Assembly (NCBI RefSeq): GCF_028735875.1 | Contig: NZ_CP117834.1 | Location: forward strand, 124,001 to 188,000 | Direction: 5' to 3' | Length of the DNA stretch: 64,000 nucleotides | Source of the DNA: Shouchella hunanensis | GTDB lineage: Bacteria; Bacillota; Bacilli; Bacillales; Bacillaceae_D | Made by a program: the position numbers and the translations under genes | The notes under the pieces: model-generated | Databases searched by the model: none | The model's input: only the letters and a program-made list of their open reading frames with translations | Told to the model about the DNA's origin: nothing | Part shown: one piece after another, positions 17,010 through 26,670 of the stretch | Layout: every line of letters starts with the position of its first letter | Numbering within the stretch: the first letter of the stretch is position 1

Positions 17010-17897
17010 TTAGGATCGAGGAATATCGCTAATAGTTAATTCACCGTCTTGAAGCTTTTCTTTCTTTAACCATTGTTTAAAGACGTAACCAATTGAAATG
17101 CCATACACTATTTCTTGGAATACTTTCATTAGAACACCGGCCAATTGTTGATCTGTTCGTGCATCCAAAAATTGCAATGATTCAGGACTACCGAACGCTG
17201 TTAATAACGCTTCTGGACCTGTTCCACCGGGTAAACAATACGCCATCACATTTGCCCAAATGAGTGGATCCGTATATACAGCATACATTGCATTAGGTGC
17301 GAATATAATCAGTGCACAAGCTGGCGTAATTAATAACCCATTAGCAAAAATATAAAAAATGCGTCGTAATTCTCGAAGCTTGTACGAACTTGGTACAGGC
17401 GCTAGAATAAACCACCACATTAAAGCTGCTGTAAGAAGCAATACCCATTGATAGAGGCTATGTAAAAATGGTGCTTGCATGAGCGTGTCAAACATGAGCG
17501 GAACATGATAAAATGAAAAAAGACCATTAAACAGAAGTAGCGCAGCAACGGGATTCCATATGTAACGTAACGGTCGAAATGCCCATTTGCTTTTGAGAAA
17601 AGTTTCGTACCATTTTGTTGGAATACCGAGTATTAGCAAAGGCACCGCAACAAAATAGGCGAAGACCATTTGTAACATATGAATCGTCATCATGACGTGA
17701 CCAAATACATAAAGTGGACTCCCCCAGCCTAAATAAAGCGCTAGCAAGCCGCTCATAAAAAAGAAACTCTTTTTAACAGAGCCTGTTTTTGTTTTTCGGA
17801 TCAACCAACAATAAAAAATGGCAACTATCACAATGGATACAAGCAATTCCGGTGTCCATAATGCACGGAATCCTAAGCTTGAAGCAAACGTTTCCAT
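17010..17897 (-). CDS. ctaG: CtaG, cytochrome c oxidase assembly factor
   Basis: This is an integral membrane protein of 295 residues with about seven hydrophobic segments, of the caa3_CtaG family needed to form active caa3 oxidase in Bacillus. Typical family features are the histidine-rich segments GHVMMTIHMLQMVFAYFVAVP and FYHVPLMF and the PGGTGPEALL loop. The ATG at 17897 (METFASSL) is preferred to an upstream in-frame start because GGAGGACGCAG directly precedes it. No structural oxidase genes are in the window. Confidence 0.9.
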   Translation of the reverse strand: METFASSLGFRALWTPELLVSIVIVAIFYCWLIRKTKTGSVKKSFFFMSGLLALYLGWGSPLYVFGHVMMTIHMLQMVFAYFVAVPLLILGIPTKWYETFLKSKWAFRPLRYIWNPVAALLLFNGLFSFYHVPLMFDTLMQAPFLHSLYQWVLLLTAALMWWFILAPVPSSYKLRELRRIFYIFANGLLITPACALIIFAPNAMYAVYTDPLIWANVMAYCLPGGTGPEALLTAFGSPESLQFLDARTDQQLAGVLMKVFQEIVYGISIGYVFKQWLKKEKLQDGELTISDIPRS

Positions 17898-18014
17898 CTG
17901 CGTCCTCCTTCCAAGCAGGAACTTCTTATACGTACCTATCATAGCACATCGAGGTCTTATTCCATATGTGCATCCGTGTATTTTTTGTTACTAATTTAAA
18001 TTAAAGGAGAACGT

Positions 18015-18827
18015 ATGTTACCAAGACATTTAATCGCACTAGACTTAGACGGCACGCTACTACCAGGGAACCAGACTATTTCAACACGTACAAAAACAGC
18101 CTTATTAAGCGCTAAAAAGGCTGGACACCTCGTTGCTATCGCAACAGGACGGCCGTATCGCGCAAGTAAACGTTATTATCAAGAACTTAATTTAACAACA
18201 CCCATTATTAATTTTAATGGAGCAAGCGTTCACCACCCACTGGATCAACATTATCCTAAAACAAAGGCCACAATTGATTTGGAAACGAGCCGTCATCTTA
18301 TTAAAACGTGTCAGCAAGTTGGCATTGAGAACATGATGGTTGAAATTGATGATGCTTTTTATATGGCTAAAAATGAAGGGTTCTTCGCTAACTTCCTAAC
18401 AGAAGGTATTGAGCCCATTGCATCTGGAACAGTAGACGACTTACTCACTGCTCCACCAACAGCAATTCTAGTTGAGCCCCTTGTAGATAAAACGTTGGAG
18501 CTACGGGCTGCATTAGAAGGTACCAAGAGCGAGACAACTTTGCAACGTTGGTGGAAAGGGCAAGTGCCGGTGTTAGAAATAGCCCCTAACCATGTCACCA
18601 AGGCTACTGCTTTACAAGAATTGGCTAACCACTATAATGTGTCAACTGAACATATTATCGCTTTTGGGGATGAAGAAAATGATTTAGAAATGATTCAATT
18701 TGCTGGACAAGGTGTTGCCATGGGTAACGCCATCCCTGAACTTAAGGAGATTGCCCACGCGATTACTGACACAAATGAAAAAGATGGGATTGCGAAATAC
18801 ATTGAACAAGCACTTCAACTGAGGTAA
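18015..18827 (+). CDS. Cof-type HAD-IIB phosphatase
   Basis: The 270-residue protein has all HAD motifs: D10-x-D12-GT (ALDLDGTLL), a threonine in IATGRPYRA, a late lysine, and AFGDEENDLEMI. The cap is of type IIB, as in the Cof/YcsE/YkrA sugar- or flavin-phosphate phosphatases of Bacillus. Substrate specificity cannot be read from sequence. AAAGGAGAACGT precedes the ATG. It opens a plus-strand run with the GNAT gene 22 bases downstream. Confidence 0.88.
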   Translation: MLPRHLIALDLDGTLLPGNQTISTRTKTALLSAKKAGHLVAIATGRPYRASKRYYQELNLTTPIINFNGASVHHPLDQHYPKTKATIDLETSRHLIKTCQQVGIENMMVEIDDAFYMAKNEGFFANFLTEGIEPIASGTVDDLLTAPPTAILVEPLVDKTLELRAALEGTKSETTLQRWWKGQVPVLEIAPNHVTKATALQELANHYNVSTEHIIAFGDEENDLEMIQFAGQGVAMGNAIPELKEIAHAITDTNEKDGIAKYIEQALQLR

Positions 18828-18849
18828 CTATTTCTGGGAGGGGACAATC

Positions 18850-19305
18850 ATGATTGACATTGTTGAACTTTCAGCGGATACAACGGCTGAAACAAAAAGA
18901 GAGCTAACCTCTCTCTTTGAAAAACAACTGCATAACATTGCGGGGAAACAAGCCATTACGCAAATTGAAACGCTATTAAACGAAGCCCTACTTCCCCATT
19001 CTCAAACGTATTTCTTTATTGCACGCTATGAAGGAAATGCAGTTGCCTTTGCCTTCTTTAACACAATGACAAGTTTCCAAAAAGGCGGTCAATACATTTG
19101 GTTAAATGAAATTTATGTAGACGAAGCGTATCGGAACCAAGGTATTGCCAAAAAACTGTTGCTCCGCATTATTTACTGGGCAGAGAATCGAAAAATAAAA
19201 GGAATTGAATTGGAAACAGGATTACATAATGAAGCGACAAAAGCATTATACAATTCACTTGGCTTTTATGACGTCGTTTCAAAACGATACTCTTTCCGTT
19301 TTTAA
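18850..19305 (+). CDS. GNAT family N-acetyltransferase
   Basis: The 151-residue protein has the GNAT acetyl-CoA motif RNQGIAKKLL (residues 95-104) after a beta strand IWLNEIYVDEAY, and the C-terminal YNSLGFYDV motif common in the family. The acceptor is unknown. It follows the HAD phosphatase with a GGGAGGGG ribosome site and is closed by a strong terminator. Confidence 0.88.
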   Translation: MIDIVELSADTTAETKRELTSLFEKQLHNIAGKQAITQIETLLNEALLPHSQTYFFIARYEGNAVAFAFFNTMTSFQKGGQYIWLNEIYVDEAYRNQGIAKKLLLRIIYWAENRKIKGIELETGLHNEATKALYNSLGFYDVVSKRYSFRF

Positions 19306-19307
19306 CA

Positions 19308-19360
19308 ATAAGCTATGCGCCTATTTTCTTGAGAACTAGGCGTATAGCTTCTTTTTTTTT
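19308..19360 (+). terminator. Terminator after the GNAT gene
   Basis: AAGCTATGCGCCTA and TAGGCGTATAGCTT pair with one mismatch around a 13-base loop and are followed by CTTTTTTTTT. Confidence 0.92.
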
Positions 19361-19423
19361 ACGATTTTACATAGACTAAAGCAATCTCTTATTTAGTGCC
19401 TTCTGCAAAAGGAGTGTAAGAAC

Positions 19424-20029
19424 ATGTCTGCAATTCCTTGGCCGACAGAATTTCAAGAACTTTCAATCAAAATCACAAAGCGCACACTGCATCAGTTTAT
19501 TAAAAAAATGATGGCAAATGAATATGCTCTTTACTGGCGCTATGATTCAAGCTTTATCTATCTCATTATTGAGTTGGAAGACTTGGTTCATGAACTTCCT
19601 TTCATTCGCAATGATCAGTTTCTAACCCTAAAAGCAAAAAAGCTATATGTTTATGATTCCATTCTTTCTGATGTGATTGAAGAACTCTTACAATCTGAAA
19701 AAGGAACAGGCGTCGTGAAAAGAATGACGGAAGGACCACAGTATGTAACAACATACGAACATGGCGATATTGCCTCTACAGTTGAAATTGAAGGGAGTGA
19801 GCAAGGTATGGCGAATAAAAATGTACCGATGATTCAATATAAAGAGAACGGAAAATCCCTTGGTCCAAAAACAATGATTAATGTAATGAATTTAGAAATC
19901 AATTATATTTTAATGGAGCTGTTTGAAGCAATGGAAGAAAGCAACGAAGAAGCCATCGCTGAACACAAGCACCGTCTGAAAAAATTAGTAAACCGTCGCT
20001 CACAAGTAGAAAAACTTCTTAAACTTTAA
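19424..20029 (+). CDS. Conserved-looking hypothetical cytoplasmic protein
   Basis: I do not recognise this 201-residue protein. It has no signal peptide or membrane segment; the N-terminal half looks mixed alpha/beta (SSFIYLIIELEDLVHEL) and the last 50 residues are a charged helical tail. AAAGGAG precedes the ATG by nine bases, and a terminator follows, so it is a monocistronic gene. It lies just ahead of the helicase pair, but the terminator separates it from them. Confidence 0.7.
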   Translation: MSAIPWPTEFQELSIKITKRTLHQFIKKMMANEYALYWRYDSSFIYLIIELEDLVHELPFIRNDQFLTLKAKKLYVYDSILSDVIEELLQSEKGTGVVKRMTEGPQYVTTYEHGDIASTVEIEGSEQGMANKNVPMIQYKENGKSLGPKTMINVMNLEINYILMELFEAMEESNEEAIAEHKHRLKKLVNRRSQVEKLLKL

Positions 20030-20042
20030 TGCATTTTACCCT

Positions 20043-20066
20043 TAGCACATCATGTGCTTTTTTTTT
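20043..20066 (+). terminator. Terminator after the 201-residue gene
   Basis: AGCACA-TCA-TGTGCT followed by eight T forms a compact intrinsic terminator. Confidence 0.75.
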
Positions 20067-20163
20067 GAGTTTACACCATTTACAGCAAATCATTGGCTAG
20101 GCTTTTTTTTCATCGCTAAAACAGGTAAAATAGAGAGATACTGTTTTATCATGAGGTGAAAAA

Positions 20164-21417
20164 TTGACGAACACCTATCGCCGGTTGCGTACTGAAATGG
20201 AACCGTTTCTAAAAGGAATGAACCGAAAGCTAAAATCATCTCGATACCTCTCCCCTAATCAGATTGAGACATTTGGGCTAGAGGTGAAATCAGAATTACA
20301 ATCATATAAAGAAGACGAACAGTTACAAGGATTCTTTGTCATCATTGATTTTGTCTATGAACAAGCTCAACAAGACGGACAATGGTCTTCCCTTGAACGG
20401 AGGCTTAATCCTTTTTTTGATACAGTCGCTCATTATTTATATACAGCTTACTTTTCTAAATCAAAGAAACTAAAAGCACGCTTTGCAAAAATGTTAGGAA
20501 CGTATGTGGTACAGGCTATGCAAGATGATGACGCCCCTTATGCTCGACTTTTTTCCGCATATATGAAGACTTTCTCAGCGGATCAAATTGACAAACTGGA
20601 TCATTACTTTATTGGACAAGATATGAAAGATGCTTCACGCAGCTTTTGCATTGCGATTAGCTACTTCTATTTATACATCGGTAAAGAATCTCAAGCAATC
20701 ACTTTAATGAAGCAAGCAAGCCCATTAACAGCAAGTGAAGCCGAGGCACATATCGCATTATTAACACAGCGTGAACGATATGAGCAAGTGCTGCGTTGGT
20801 TTGATACCTTCTTTCCAAACAAATCCGACAAACTTGGCACGCTACAAGAGTATTATGATCAGTCAACTTCCTTACATGACTCATCGTCAATTCAGTATGA
20901 AACATGGGATCGGTGGTTAAAAGCCCCTTCTTTTAAACGCTTTAAGACGCTAATGAGTCATTATTCGGCTAAACAAAAGGAGTTAGTGCTCGATTATTTA
21001 TTGCCACATCTAGAGGAACGGCTTTTTAATGAGGCCAATAAACTCGTTTATATACAAATGCTACTTGAAAAGGAAGACTTTGAACGAATTCAGCGCTATT
21101 TCCTTTTGCATGAAACCAACCCATTAGAGTTACATGAGCAGAAACAGCTGCTGTTGCAACGACTTGCTGAAGCGCGACCTGCACTTTCACTTCCTGTGTA
21201 TCACCAGTTTATTATTCGTCTAGCAGAAAAACGCTCACGAAAATATTATGTTGAAGCAGCTGAATATGTTGACAAGCTCGCCTTTATTTATAAGCGGTTA
21301 AATGAACCAAATCGGTACAAGCAATTTAAGCAAACTTTACTGAAACGATATCAATCGTATCGTGCGTTTATTGAGGAGTTGAAACGTCGTGAACCAAACA
21401 TCAATATGGATTCATAG
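20164..21417 (+). CDS. Helical protein upstream of SNF2 helicase; possible SWIM-less YwqB relative
   Basis: The 417-residue protein is almost wholly helical with TPR-like pairs (residues 180-200 and 260-400). Its C-terminus (YVEAAEYVDKLAFIYKRL, then FKQTLLKRYQSYRAFIEEL) resembles the tail of SWIM zinc-finger proteins that are encoded beside SNF2 helicases in Bacillus (ywqA-ywqB). However, it has a single cysteine, in SFCIAIS, and so lacks the CxCxnCxH zinc motif. The start is TTG at 20164 after GAGGTG. The end overlaps the helicase start by 29 bases, so the two are coupled. Confidence 0.72.
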   Translation: MTNTYRRLRTEMEPFLKGMNRKLKSSRYLSPNQIETFGLEVKSELQSYKEDEQLQGFFVIIDFVYEQAQQDGQWSSLERRLNPFFDTVAHYLYTAYFSKSKKLKARFAKMLGTYVVQAMQDDDAPYARLFSAYMKTFSADQIDKLDHYFIGQDMKDASRSFCIAISYFYLYIGKESQAITLMKQASPLTASEAEAHIALLTQRERYEQVLRWFDTFFPNKSDKLGTLQEYYDQSTSLHDSSSIQYETWDRWLKAPSFKRFKTLMSHYSAKQKELVLDYLLPHLEERLFNEANKLVYIQMLLEKEDFERIQRYFLLHETNPLELHEQKQLLLQRLAEARPALSLPVYHQFIIRLAEKRSRKYYVEAAEYVDKLAFIYKRLNEPNRYKQFKQTLLKRYQSYRAFIEELKRREPNINMDS

Positions 21418-24355
21418 TGGCTGGGTGGATCAGTCCTTTTTCATTTGGGCTGAATCAAAGGGACAAACAACTCAAGGAAGAAGCGGGTTTATTTACCCTT
21501 TTCTCTATTCTCCTTTTGAATTAAAGCTCCGACTCTTTCAAACCGATCCGATTTCATTTTATGGCACATTCTTGACGTTATCAAGAGCCATCATTCATGT
21601 TCCTCTCGCTTCACGTGAGTTCCAATCTTATGTGGGCTCGACCATTATTTATCAATCGGCTGATTCATGGAAGACGCATTTTTTTCCTATAGAAGGCATT
21701 GAGCTGTCGCTACAAGAATTTGTTCAGTTTTATCCATTATTCCGTACTTGGAAACATGATTTTCAATTAGCGGATGATTTTCACGTATGGCTTCGTTTTT
21801 TGGATGATGTGTACAGGCTTATTGAAGAAGGTTTTTTTGAACCAAATCAACATGGTCAGTGGATACTAAAGGTGAAGGATAGCTGGTATACAAACTGGAT
21901 GAACGCCATGCCAAAATCGACTTTTTCTATAGCAGCAACTCAAGAGGGGCAACAATTTGCTCAACAAGAAGATGACGATTATGATTTAGCACGAAAAGCC
22001 ATTATGGAAGCGATTATTGATGCCGTAATTCGCAGCATTGTACTTGAAGAAGACGTTGCTCCTGTTTACGATCAATGGCAACAATCCGTAGATGAACCGA
22101 TTCAGCCATTCTTGAAATCATTAAAGAATAGAGAAATAACACCGATGATGAAGCACTGGCACACGCATTCGTTTCAGCACCAACTCGGACTGAAACAGGA
22201 AGAACCATTTAAAACGGCAATTGTGTTAAATGAACCTCAAGACAATCAAGACTGGACCTTGTCTCTTGCTTTAATTGATCGAACGAATCAAGAACAACTT
22301 GTACCGGTGCAGCAGTTGTTAACGGGAGAACACCCATGGTTAACGAATCCAATTCCGCAGTTAAAAAAAGATTTAACCTATGTACAAGATGCGTTTACAG
22401 TACTCTCGGGCTTAAATTTATCTTCACCTACTGTTCATGTTAGCAGTGATGAAGCGTATGAACTCTTTATGCAGCATGAACAGTTTGAGCAAGTGGGCAT
22501 TACATTAATTGTTCCTAATCAATTAAAACAAACACCATCTATTCAAGTGAAGCTCAAAGATTTGCAACAAGAGACGTATAATAGCGTCGATCCACTATTA
22601 AATTGGCAAAGTTTATCGCGATTTGATTATTCTATTATGATCGGTTCTGAAGAAATGAGCCAAGCCGATTTTGAAGCCTATGTCAATGAGCAAAAATCGC
22701 TCCTGAATATTAATAACCAATGGCTCGTTTGGGATCCAAACCTTGCCGAACGACTAAAGCAGTTCCTTGATAAACTACAACATCAGTATACGTACTTAGA
22801 TGCATGGCGACTCGATCAGCAAGAAGAGTTTGATGAGCTAGAAGACATTGATGTATCCATTGAATGGTCGCAAAAAATACAGGAAAAGCTGCCTCATTTA
22901 TATCGAAATGAGCCTAGCATTGTCTCTATTCCTTCTACATTAGAAGGAGATTTGCGCACCTATCAACAGCAAGGGTTCAGTTGGCTGGTTCATTTAAGAC
23001 AAATTGGCTTTGGTGGCTGTCTTGCAGATGACATGGGGCTTGGAAAATCCATTCAGACGATCACGTATATTCTATATGTTCTCGAACAGCAAGAGGAAAA
23101 AAAGGAGCCATTTCTTCTTATTTGTCCCACCTCGTTACTTTATAACTGGGAAGCGGAATGTCAAAAGTTTGCTCCAGATTTAAATGTGTTTATTCATCAT
23201 GGAAATGACCGCCTTCTAGAACAAGATAAGCGACTCTATGAGTACGATCTTATTATTACGTCTTACACACTTGCATTACGTGATGAGAGCATGCTTCACG
23301 CTCATTATTGGAATGGCCTTATCCTTGATGAAGCGCAGCATATTAAAAATAAAGAAACAAAACAGCGTAAAGCGATTCGTAAACTGAACGCGACTCATCG
23401 AATTGCTTTAACGGGAACACCTATTGAGAATCGCTTAACGGAACTTTGGTCATTGATGGATTTACTAAACCCTTCTCTACTTGGAACGTACAAACAGTTT
23501 TATTCAAACTATATTAAACCGATTGAAAAAGATCGAGACGAAGTTCGTCAGCACCAACTAAGAACGGTTATCCAGCCATTTTTACTTAGACGTACGAAAG
23601 AAACAACAGAAGCAGAATTAAACTTGCCAGCCAAGCATGAACGATTAACACACGTTCCTCTTTCTATTGAACAAATTAGCTTATACCAAGCGATTGTAAA
23701 CGATATTGAAGATCAAATTCATACCGTTTCAACAATGGAACGTCGAGCGCTTATATTGCGAACAATCACCCGGCTAAAGCAAGTTTGCAATCATCCAGCT
23801 CAGTTTCTAAAATCGTCCTTAGATGAACATACTTCTGGTAAATGGCAAGCCTTTCAATCATTGATACAAGACATCTATGAACGTGGTGAAAGCACCCTTA
23901 TCTTCACACAATATAAAGAGATGGGTAAGCTGATTCGTACGTATCTAGAAGAAACATACGATGCATCTACTTCTTTTCTTCATGGGGGATTAACAAAAAA
24001 ACAGCGACTTGAAGCCGTTCAAACATTCCAAGAAAGTCAACAGCCTTCTTTCTTTGTTCTATCTTTAAAAGCAGGCGGCGTTGGCTTAAATTTAACAAAA
24101 GCTACAAATGTGATCCACTATGATCGTTGGTGGAACCCTGCAGTTGAAAACCAAGCAACTGATAGAGCATATCGTATTGGTCAAACCGATGATGTGCATG
24201 TCTACAAATTGTTAACAGAGGGTACAATCGAAGAAAAAATAGATCGGATGATAGTAGGTAAACAACATTTAGCCGACGGTATTTTAGCATCTTCTTCACA
24301 AGTAACAGAACTTAGTGATGATGAATTACTAGCGTTGCTACGGTTATCTTCTTAA
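21389..24355 (+). CDS. SNF2-family DEAD/DEAH-type helicase/ATPase (YwqA-like)
   Basis: The 988-residue protein has a long N-terminal region of unknown fold, then a Swi2/Snf2 motor: motif I LADDMGLGKS (about residue 545), DEAQ box LDEAQHIKN (about 645), motif III ALTGTPIENR and motif VI QATDRAYRIGQT (about 920). Such proteins translocate on double-stranded DNA and remodel protein-DNA complexes; the bacterial RapA relative acts on RNA polymerase, while the YwqA type is poorly known. The start is GTG at 21389, inside the end of the preceding gene, with GAGGAG upstream. Confidence 0.92.
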   Translation: MNQTSIWIHSGWVDQSFFIWAESKGQTTQGRSGFIYPFLYSPFELKLRLFQTDPISFYGTFLTLSRAIIHVPLASREFQSYVGSTIIYQSADSWKTHFFPIEGIELSLQEFVQFYPLFRTWKHDFQLADDFHVWLRFLDDVYRLIEEGFFEPNQHGQWILKVKDSWYTNWMNAMPKSTFSIAATQEGQQFAQQEDDDYDLARKAIMEAIIDAVIRSIVLEEDVAPVYDQWQQSVDEPIQPFLKSLKNREITPMMKHWHTHSFQHQLGLKQEEPFKTAIVLNEPQDNQDWTLSLALIDRTNQEQLVPVQQLLTGEHPWLTNPIPQLKKDLTYVQDAFTVLSGLNLSSPTVHVSSDEAYELFMQHEQFEQVGITLIVPNQLKQTPSIQVKLKDLQQETYNSVDPLLNWQSLSRFDYSIMIGSEEMSQADFEAYVNEQKSLLNINNQWLVWDPNLAERLKQFLDKLQHQYTYLDAWRLDQQEEFDELEDIDVSIEWSQKIQEKLPHLYRNEPSIVSIPSTLEGDLRTYQQQGFSWLVHLRQIGFGGCLADDMGLGKSIQTITYILYVLEQQEEKKEPFLLICPTSLLYNWEAECQKFAPDLNVFIHHGNDRLLEQDKRLYEYDLIITSYTLALRDESMLHAHYWNGLILDEAQHIKNKETKQRKAIRKLNATHRIALTGTPIENRLTELWSLMDLLNPSLLGTYKQFYSNYIKPIEKDRDEVRQHQLRTVIQPFLLRRTKETTEAELNLPAKHERLTHVPLSIEQISLYQAIVNDIEDQIHTVSTMERRALILRTITRLKQVCNHPAQFLKSSLDEHTSGKWQAFQSLIQDIYERGESTLIFTQYKEMGKLIRTYLEETYDASTSFLHGGLTKKQRLEAVQTFQESQQPSFFVLSLKAGGVGLNLTKATNVIHYDRWWNPAVENQATDRAYRIGQTDDVHVYKLLTEGTIEEKIDRMIVGKQHLADGILASSSQVTELSDDELLALLRLSS

Positions 24356-24370
24356 AAAGGTGGTATGACT

Positions 24371-24517
24371 GTGAGAGAAGAATTTGAAATGTATTGGAAA
24401 GCAAAAAACAGAGAGCAAGGGGCTAAAGAAGAAACTCTCCCGCAAACGCCTGCAGGCTCACCTGAATGGAAGGCGCTCAAAGAAGCCATTCAACAAAAGG
24501 CAAAAGGAAAAAGGTAG
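24371..24517 (+). CDS. Small hydrophilic protein (48 residues) after the helicase
   Basis: The reading frame encodes 48 residues, MREEFEMYWKAKN near the start and a basic end, with no cysteine or membrane segment. GTG at 24371 lies seven bases after AAAAAGGTGG; an ATG two codons upstream is too close to that site. It starts 15 bases after the helicase stop and ends at a terminator stem, so it is probably the last gene of the helicase operon. The function is unknown. Confidence 0.6.
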   Translation: MREEFEMYWKAKNREQGAKEETLPQTPAGSPEWKALKEAIQQKAKGKR

Positions 24518-24545
24518 GCACTTCATCTGTGCACTACCTTTTTCT
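24511..24545. terminator. Bidirectional terminator after the helicase operon
   Basis: AAGGTAGGCAC and GTGCACTACCTT form a slightly bulged stem, followed by TTTTCTTT on the plus strand. It separates convergent genes. Confidence 0.8.
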
Positions 24546-25046
24546 TTATTCTGATTCACTTATTTCAACTTCTATTGACTTTGTAAACGTACCTGGATCA
24601 CTTAGTGATTCTACAGTACTGTCGTCAACCATTAGCTCTACAGTCATCATATAGGAACCGGCTGGTATATCCTCTGTCGGAATCTCTTCTCTTAAATCTT
24701 GTGTTTCGCCTGGTTCATATGTCTTTTCGGTTACACTTTGTGCAAACATATGCTCATTTGAATAACGGAACACTTCTTCTTCTTGTGCGTTTACAAGGGT
24801 AATTTCATACAGCTGTTGCGAAGGAAACGTTAGTGTCTGGGCTTCCTCTGAATCGTTTTCAATATACATTTCCACATAGAGCATGTCGTCTGAAAGTTGA
24901 TGATCAACTGTAAATAACCACTCACCACTCATCGTTGAATCTCCTCCGGCAGGTATATCTTGATTTTCTTCTTCATCAGCCTGTCCTCCACATGCGGCTA
25001 ACGTAAAGGCAAGTGATATACCTACTAATACATTCCACGTCTTCAT
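24546..25046 (-). CDS. BsuPI-domain lipoprotein
   Basis: The 166-residue protein has a lipoprotein signal ending LAAC19GG and an acidic linker. The following domain is of the BsuPI type (LYVEMYIENDSEEAQTLTFP, then VFRYSNEHMFAQ and YEPGET), named after the Bacillus intracellular proteinase inhibitor. Family members are often surface lipoproteins of unknown role; protease inhibition is not shown. The mature part is very acidic, in keeping with exposure to an alkaline or saline medium. It follows the YitT-like gene by 14 bases. Confidence 0.82.
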   Translation of the reverse strand: MKTWNVLVGISLAFTLAACGGQADEEENQDIPAGGDSTMSGEWLFTVDHQLSDDMLYVEMYIENDSEEAQTLTFPSQQLYEITLVNAQEEEVFRYSNEHMFAQSVTEKTYEPGETQDLREEIPTEDIPAGSYMMTVELMVDDSTVESLSDPGTFTKSIEVEISESE

Positions 25047-25060
25047 CGCAATCCCTCCTA

Positions 25061-25882
25061 TTAATCTTTCCGGAACAAACCAAAGATACTAGCCGTTTCT
25101 ACAATATTGGTAAATGCTCCCGGATCAACTTCCTCCACAATATTTTTCAACTCATACAATTCGTATCGTGTTAACACGATAACGAGCATTTCTTTTTCTT
25201 CAAATGTATAGCCGCCTTTTGCAGGTATACGAGTAATTCCCCGTGTAAGCCGCTGATGAATGGCTTTATTTAACACGTCCGCATTTTTCGTCACGATCAT
25301 AGCTGTTAGCTTTACATACCTTGTATGGATGGCATCAATAAAGCGTGATGTCACATAAATGGAAATAAGGGTAAATAACGCTTTTTCTGGATCGAGCATG
25401 ACACCTGAAGCAATGACTATGATCGAATTTAAAATAAAGAAAAAGCTTCCAACAGGACGGTCGGAAATACGGGCTAACACGAGTACGATAATATCAAGTC
25501 CGCCAGAAGAAGCGCCCCATTTAAGTAATAATCCTGCACCTGCTGCAGCGATAACACCTCCGAAAACGGCATTAAGCATGATGTCTTCAGAAAACGCATA
25601 GACAGGCAACACTTCCAAGAAAATGGTTGTTAAAACAACACTTGCAAAGCTATAAATGGTAAAGCTTTTCCCAACCTTTAACCAACCTAGAATAGCAACG
25701 GGTATGTTTAGTAACAGCAATAATATCCCTGTTGATAGTGGCACGATATACGATAAAAGCTGTGCAACACCTGTAAAACCACTCGCAAAAACATCCGCTG
25801 GTATAAAAAAGAAGTTTAAAGAACTGGCTAACAGAAATGAGCCAATGACAACAATAAAAATTTTACCGATTTCACGATTCAT
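25061..25882 (-). CDS. yitT: YitT family membrane protein (DUF161/DUF2179)
   Basis: The 273-residue protein has five to six membrane segments with FFFIPADVFASGFTGVAQL near the N-terminus and WGASSGGLDIIVL in the middle, then a soluble C-terminal DUF2179 domain (YELYELKNIVEEVDPGAFTNI). This is the YitT family, several members of which occur in each Bacillus; the substrate is unknown. Its start overlaps the end of the hydrolase gene by 11 bases. I assign the YitT name by family, so it could be another paralogue such as YqfU or YpjC. Confidence 0.82.
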   Translation of the reverse strand: MNREIGKIFIVVIGSFLLASSLNFFFIPADVFASGFTGVAQLLSYIVPLSTGILLLLLNIPVAILGWLKVGKSFTIYSFASVVLTTIFLEVLPVYAFSEDIMLNAVFGGVIAAAGAGLLLKWGASSGGLDIIVLVLARISDRPVGSFFFILNSIIVIASGVMLDPEKALFTLISIYVTSRFIDAIHTRYVKLTAMIVTKNADVLNKAIHQRLTRGITRIPAKGGYTFEEKEMLVIVLTRYELYELKNIVEEVDPGAFTNIVETASIFGLFRKD

Positions 25883-26654
25883 ACGAGAGGGTCACCTTGT
25901 CCTGATTCGTGCTTTGTTTCTCGAACCAAGCAGATGCATCAAGAATCGCCTTTCGCGTAATCTTATGGTCGGCTCCTTTTTCAGCAAAAAACGTAATGTT
26001 TGCATTGTTCACATCAGGAGCGTCTTTTAGCTGTTTTAGAAAGCTTTCTGCAAATGAATACGGAACCGTCTCATCCTCAGTTCCGTGCCAAATGTAAAGC
26101 TGGCGCCCCTTTAAAACACTGACATCTTTTGAAAGATCATCGATTCTAACTTGGTCCAAGACATGTTTCTTTTGCTCTTCTGTTAGATGTGTACCTCGCT
26201 GAGCAGCTACTTCAAACATGAGTTTTGAAAATTCCTCATATTGCGGTGCACCCATAAATAAGCATGCCTTTTTAATCCACTCGTATCGCGCTAATAGACC
26301 ATACGACGTAATCGCCCCCATTGAGGTTCCGCCAATATAGAGTTCATCTTCTTGTACAGCGTAACGCTCAACAACGCCTTCTACTAAATCAGGGAATTCT
26401 GTAATCGATTGTTGAACAACTGTCCAGAAATGGTGGTAAGGATCATGTGTACCTTCTCCTCGGGTTCCATGATAGAGCGCGTCTGGCAAAATAACTCGAA
26501 ACCCTTGTTTGGCAATCGTATAGGCAATGTGTAAATTGTGTTCTTTGGCACTCGTTACACCGTGATAAAAAAACAACGTTGGTTTCTCATCGGAACCTTC
26601 TTCCTCTACAACTAGCATTGGCACAGTATGTATCATGTCTTCTTGTATAATCAT
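25872..26654 (-). CDS. Alpha/beta hydrolase, YitV-like esterase
   Basis: The 260-residue protein has the oxyanion strand FFYHGVTSAKEHN, the nucleophile elbow GGTSMGA, and late Asp and His residues (WHGTEDETVP, KGADHKIT). It resembles B. subtilis YitV, and its coupling with a YitT-like gene supports that. The substrate is unknown. The ATG at 26654 follows AGGAGTGAAAAA. Confidence 0.87.
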   Translation of the reverse strand: MIIQEDMIHTVPMLVVEEEGSDEKPTLFFYHGVTSAKEHNLHIAYTIAKQGFRVILPDALYHGTRGEGTHDPYHHFWTVVQQSITEFPDLVEGVVERYAVQEDELYIGGTSMGAITSYGLLARYEWIKKACLFMGAPQYEEFSKLMFEVAAQRGTHLTEEQKKHVLDQVRIDDLSKDVSVLKGRQLYIWHGTEDETVPYSFAESFLKQLKDAPDVNNANITFFAEKGADHKITRKAILDASAWFEKQSTNQDKVTLSYES

Positions 26655-26670
26655 TTTTTCACTCCTACGC

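Noticed and set aside
25656-26030. Plus-strand frame across the yitT/yitV-like junction
   Set aside because: It is antisense to two supported genes, has no ribosome site and no recognisable domain.
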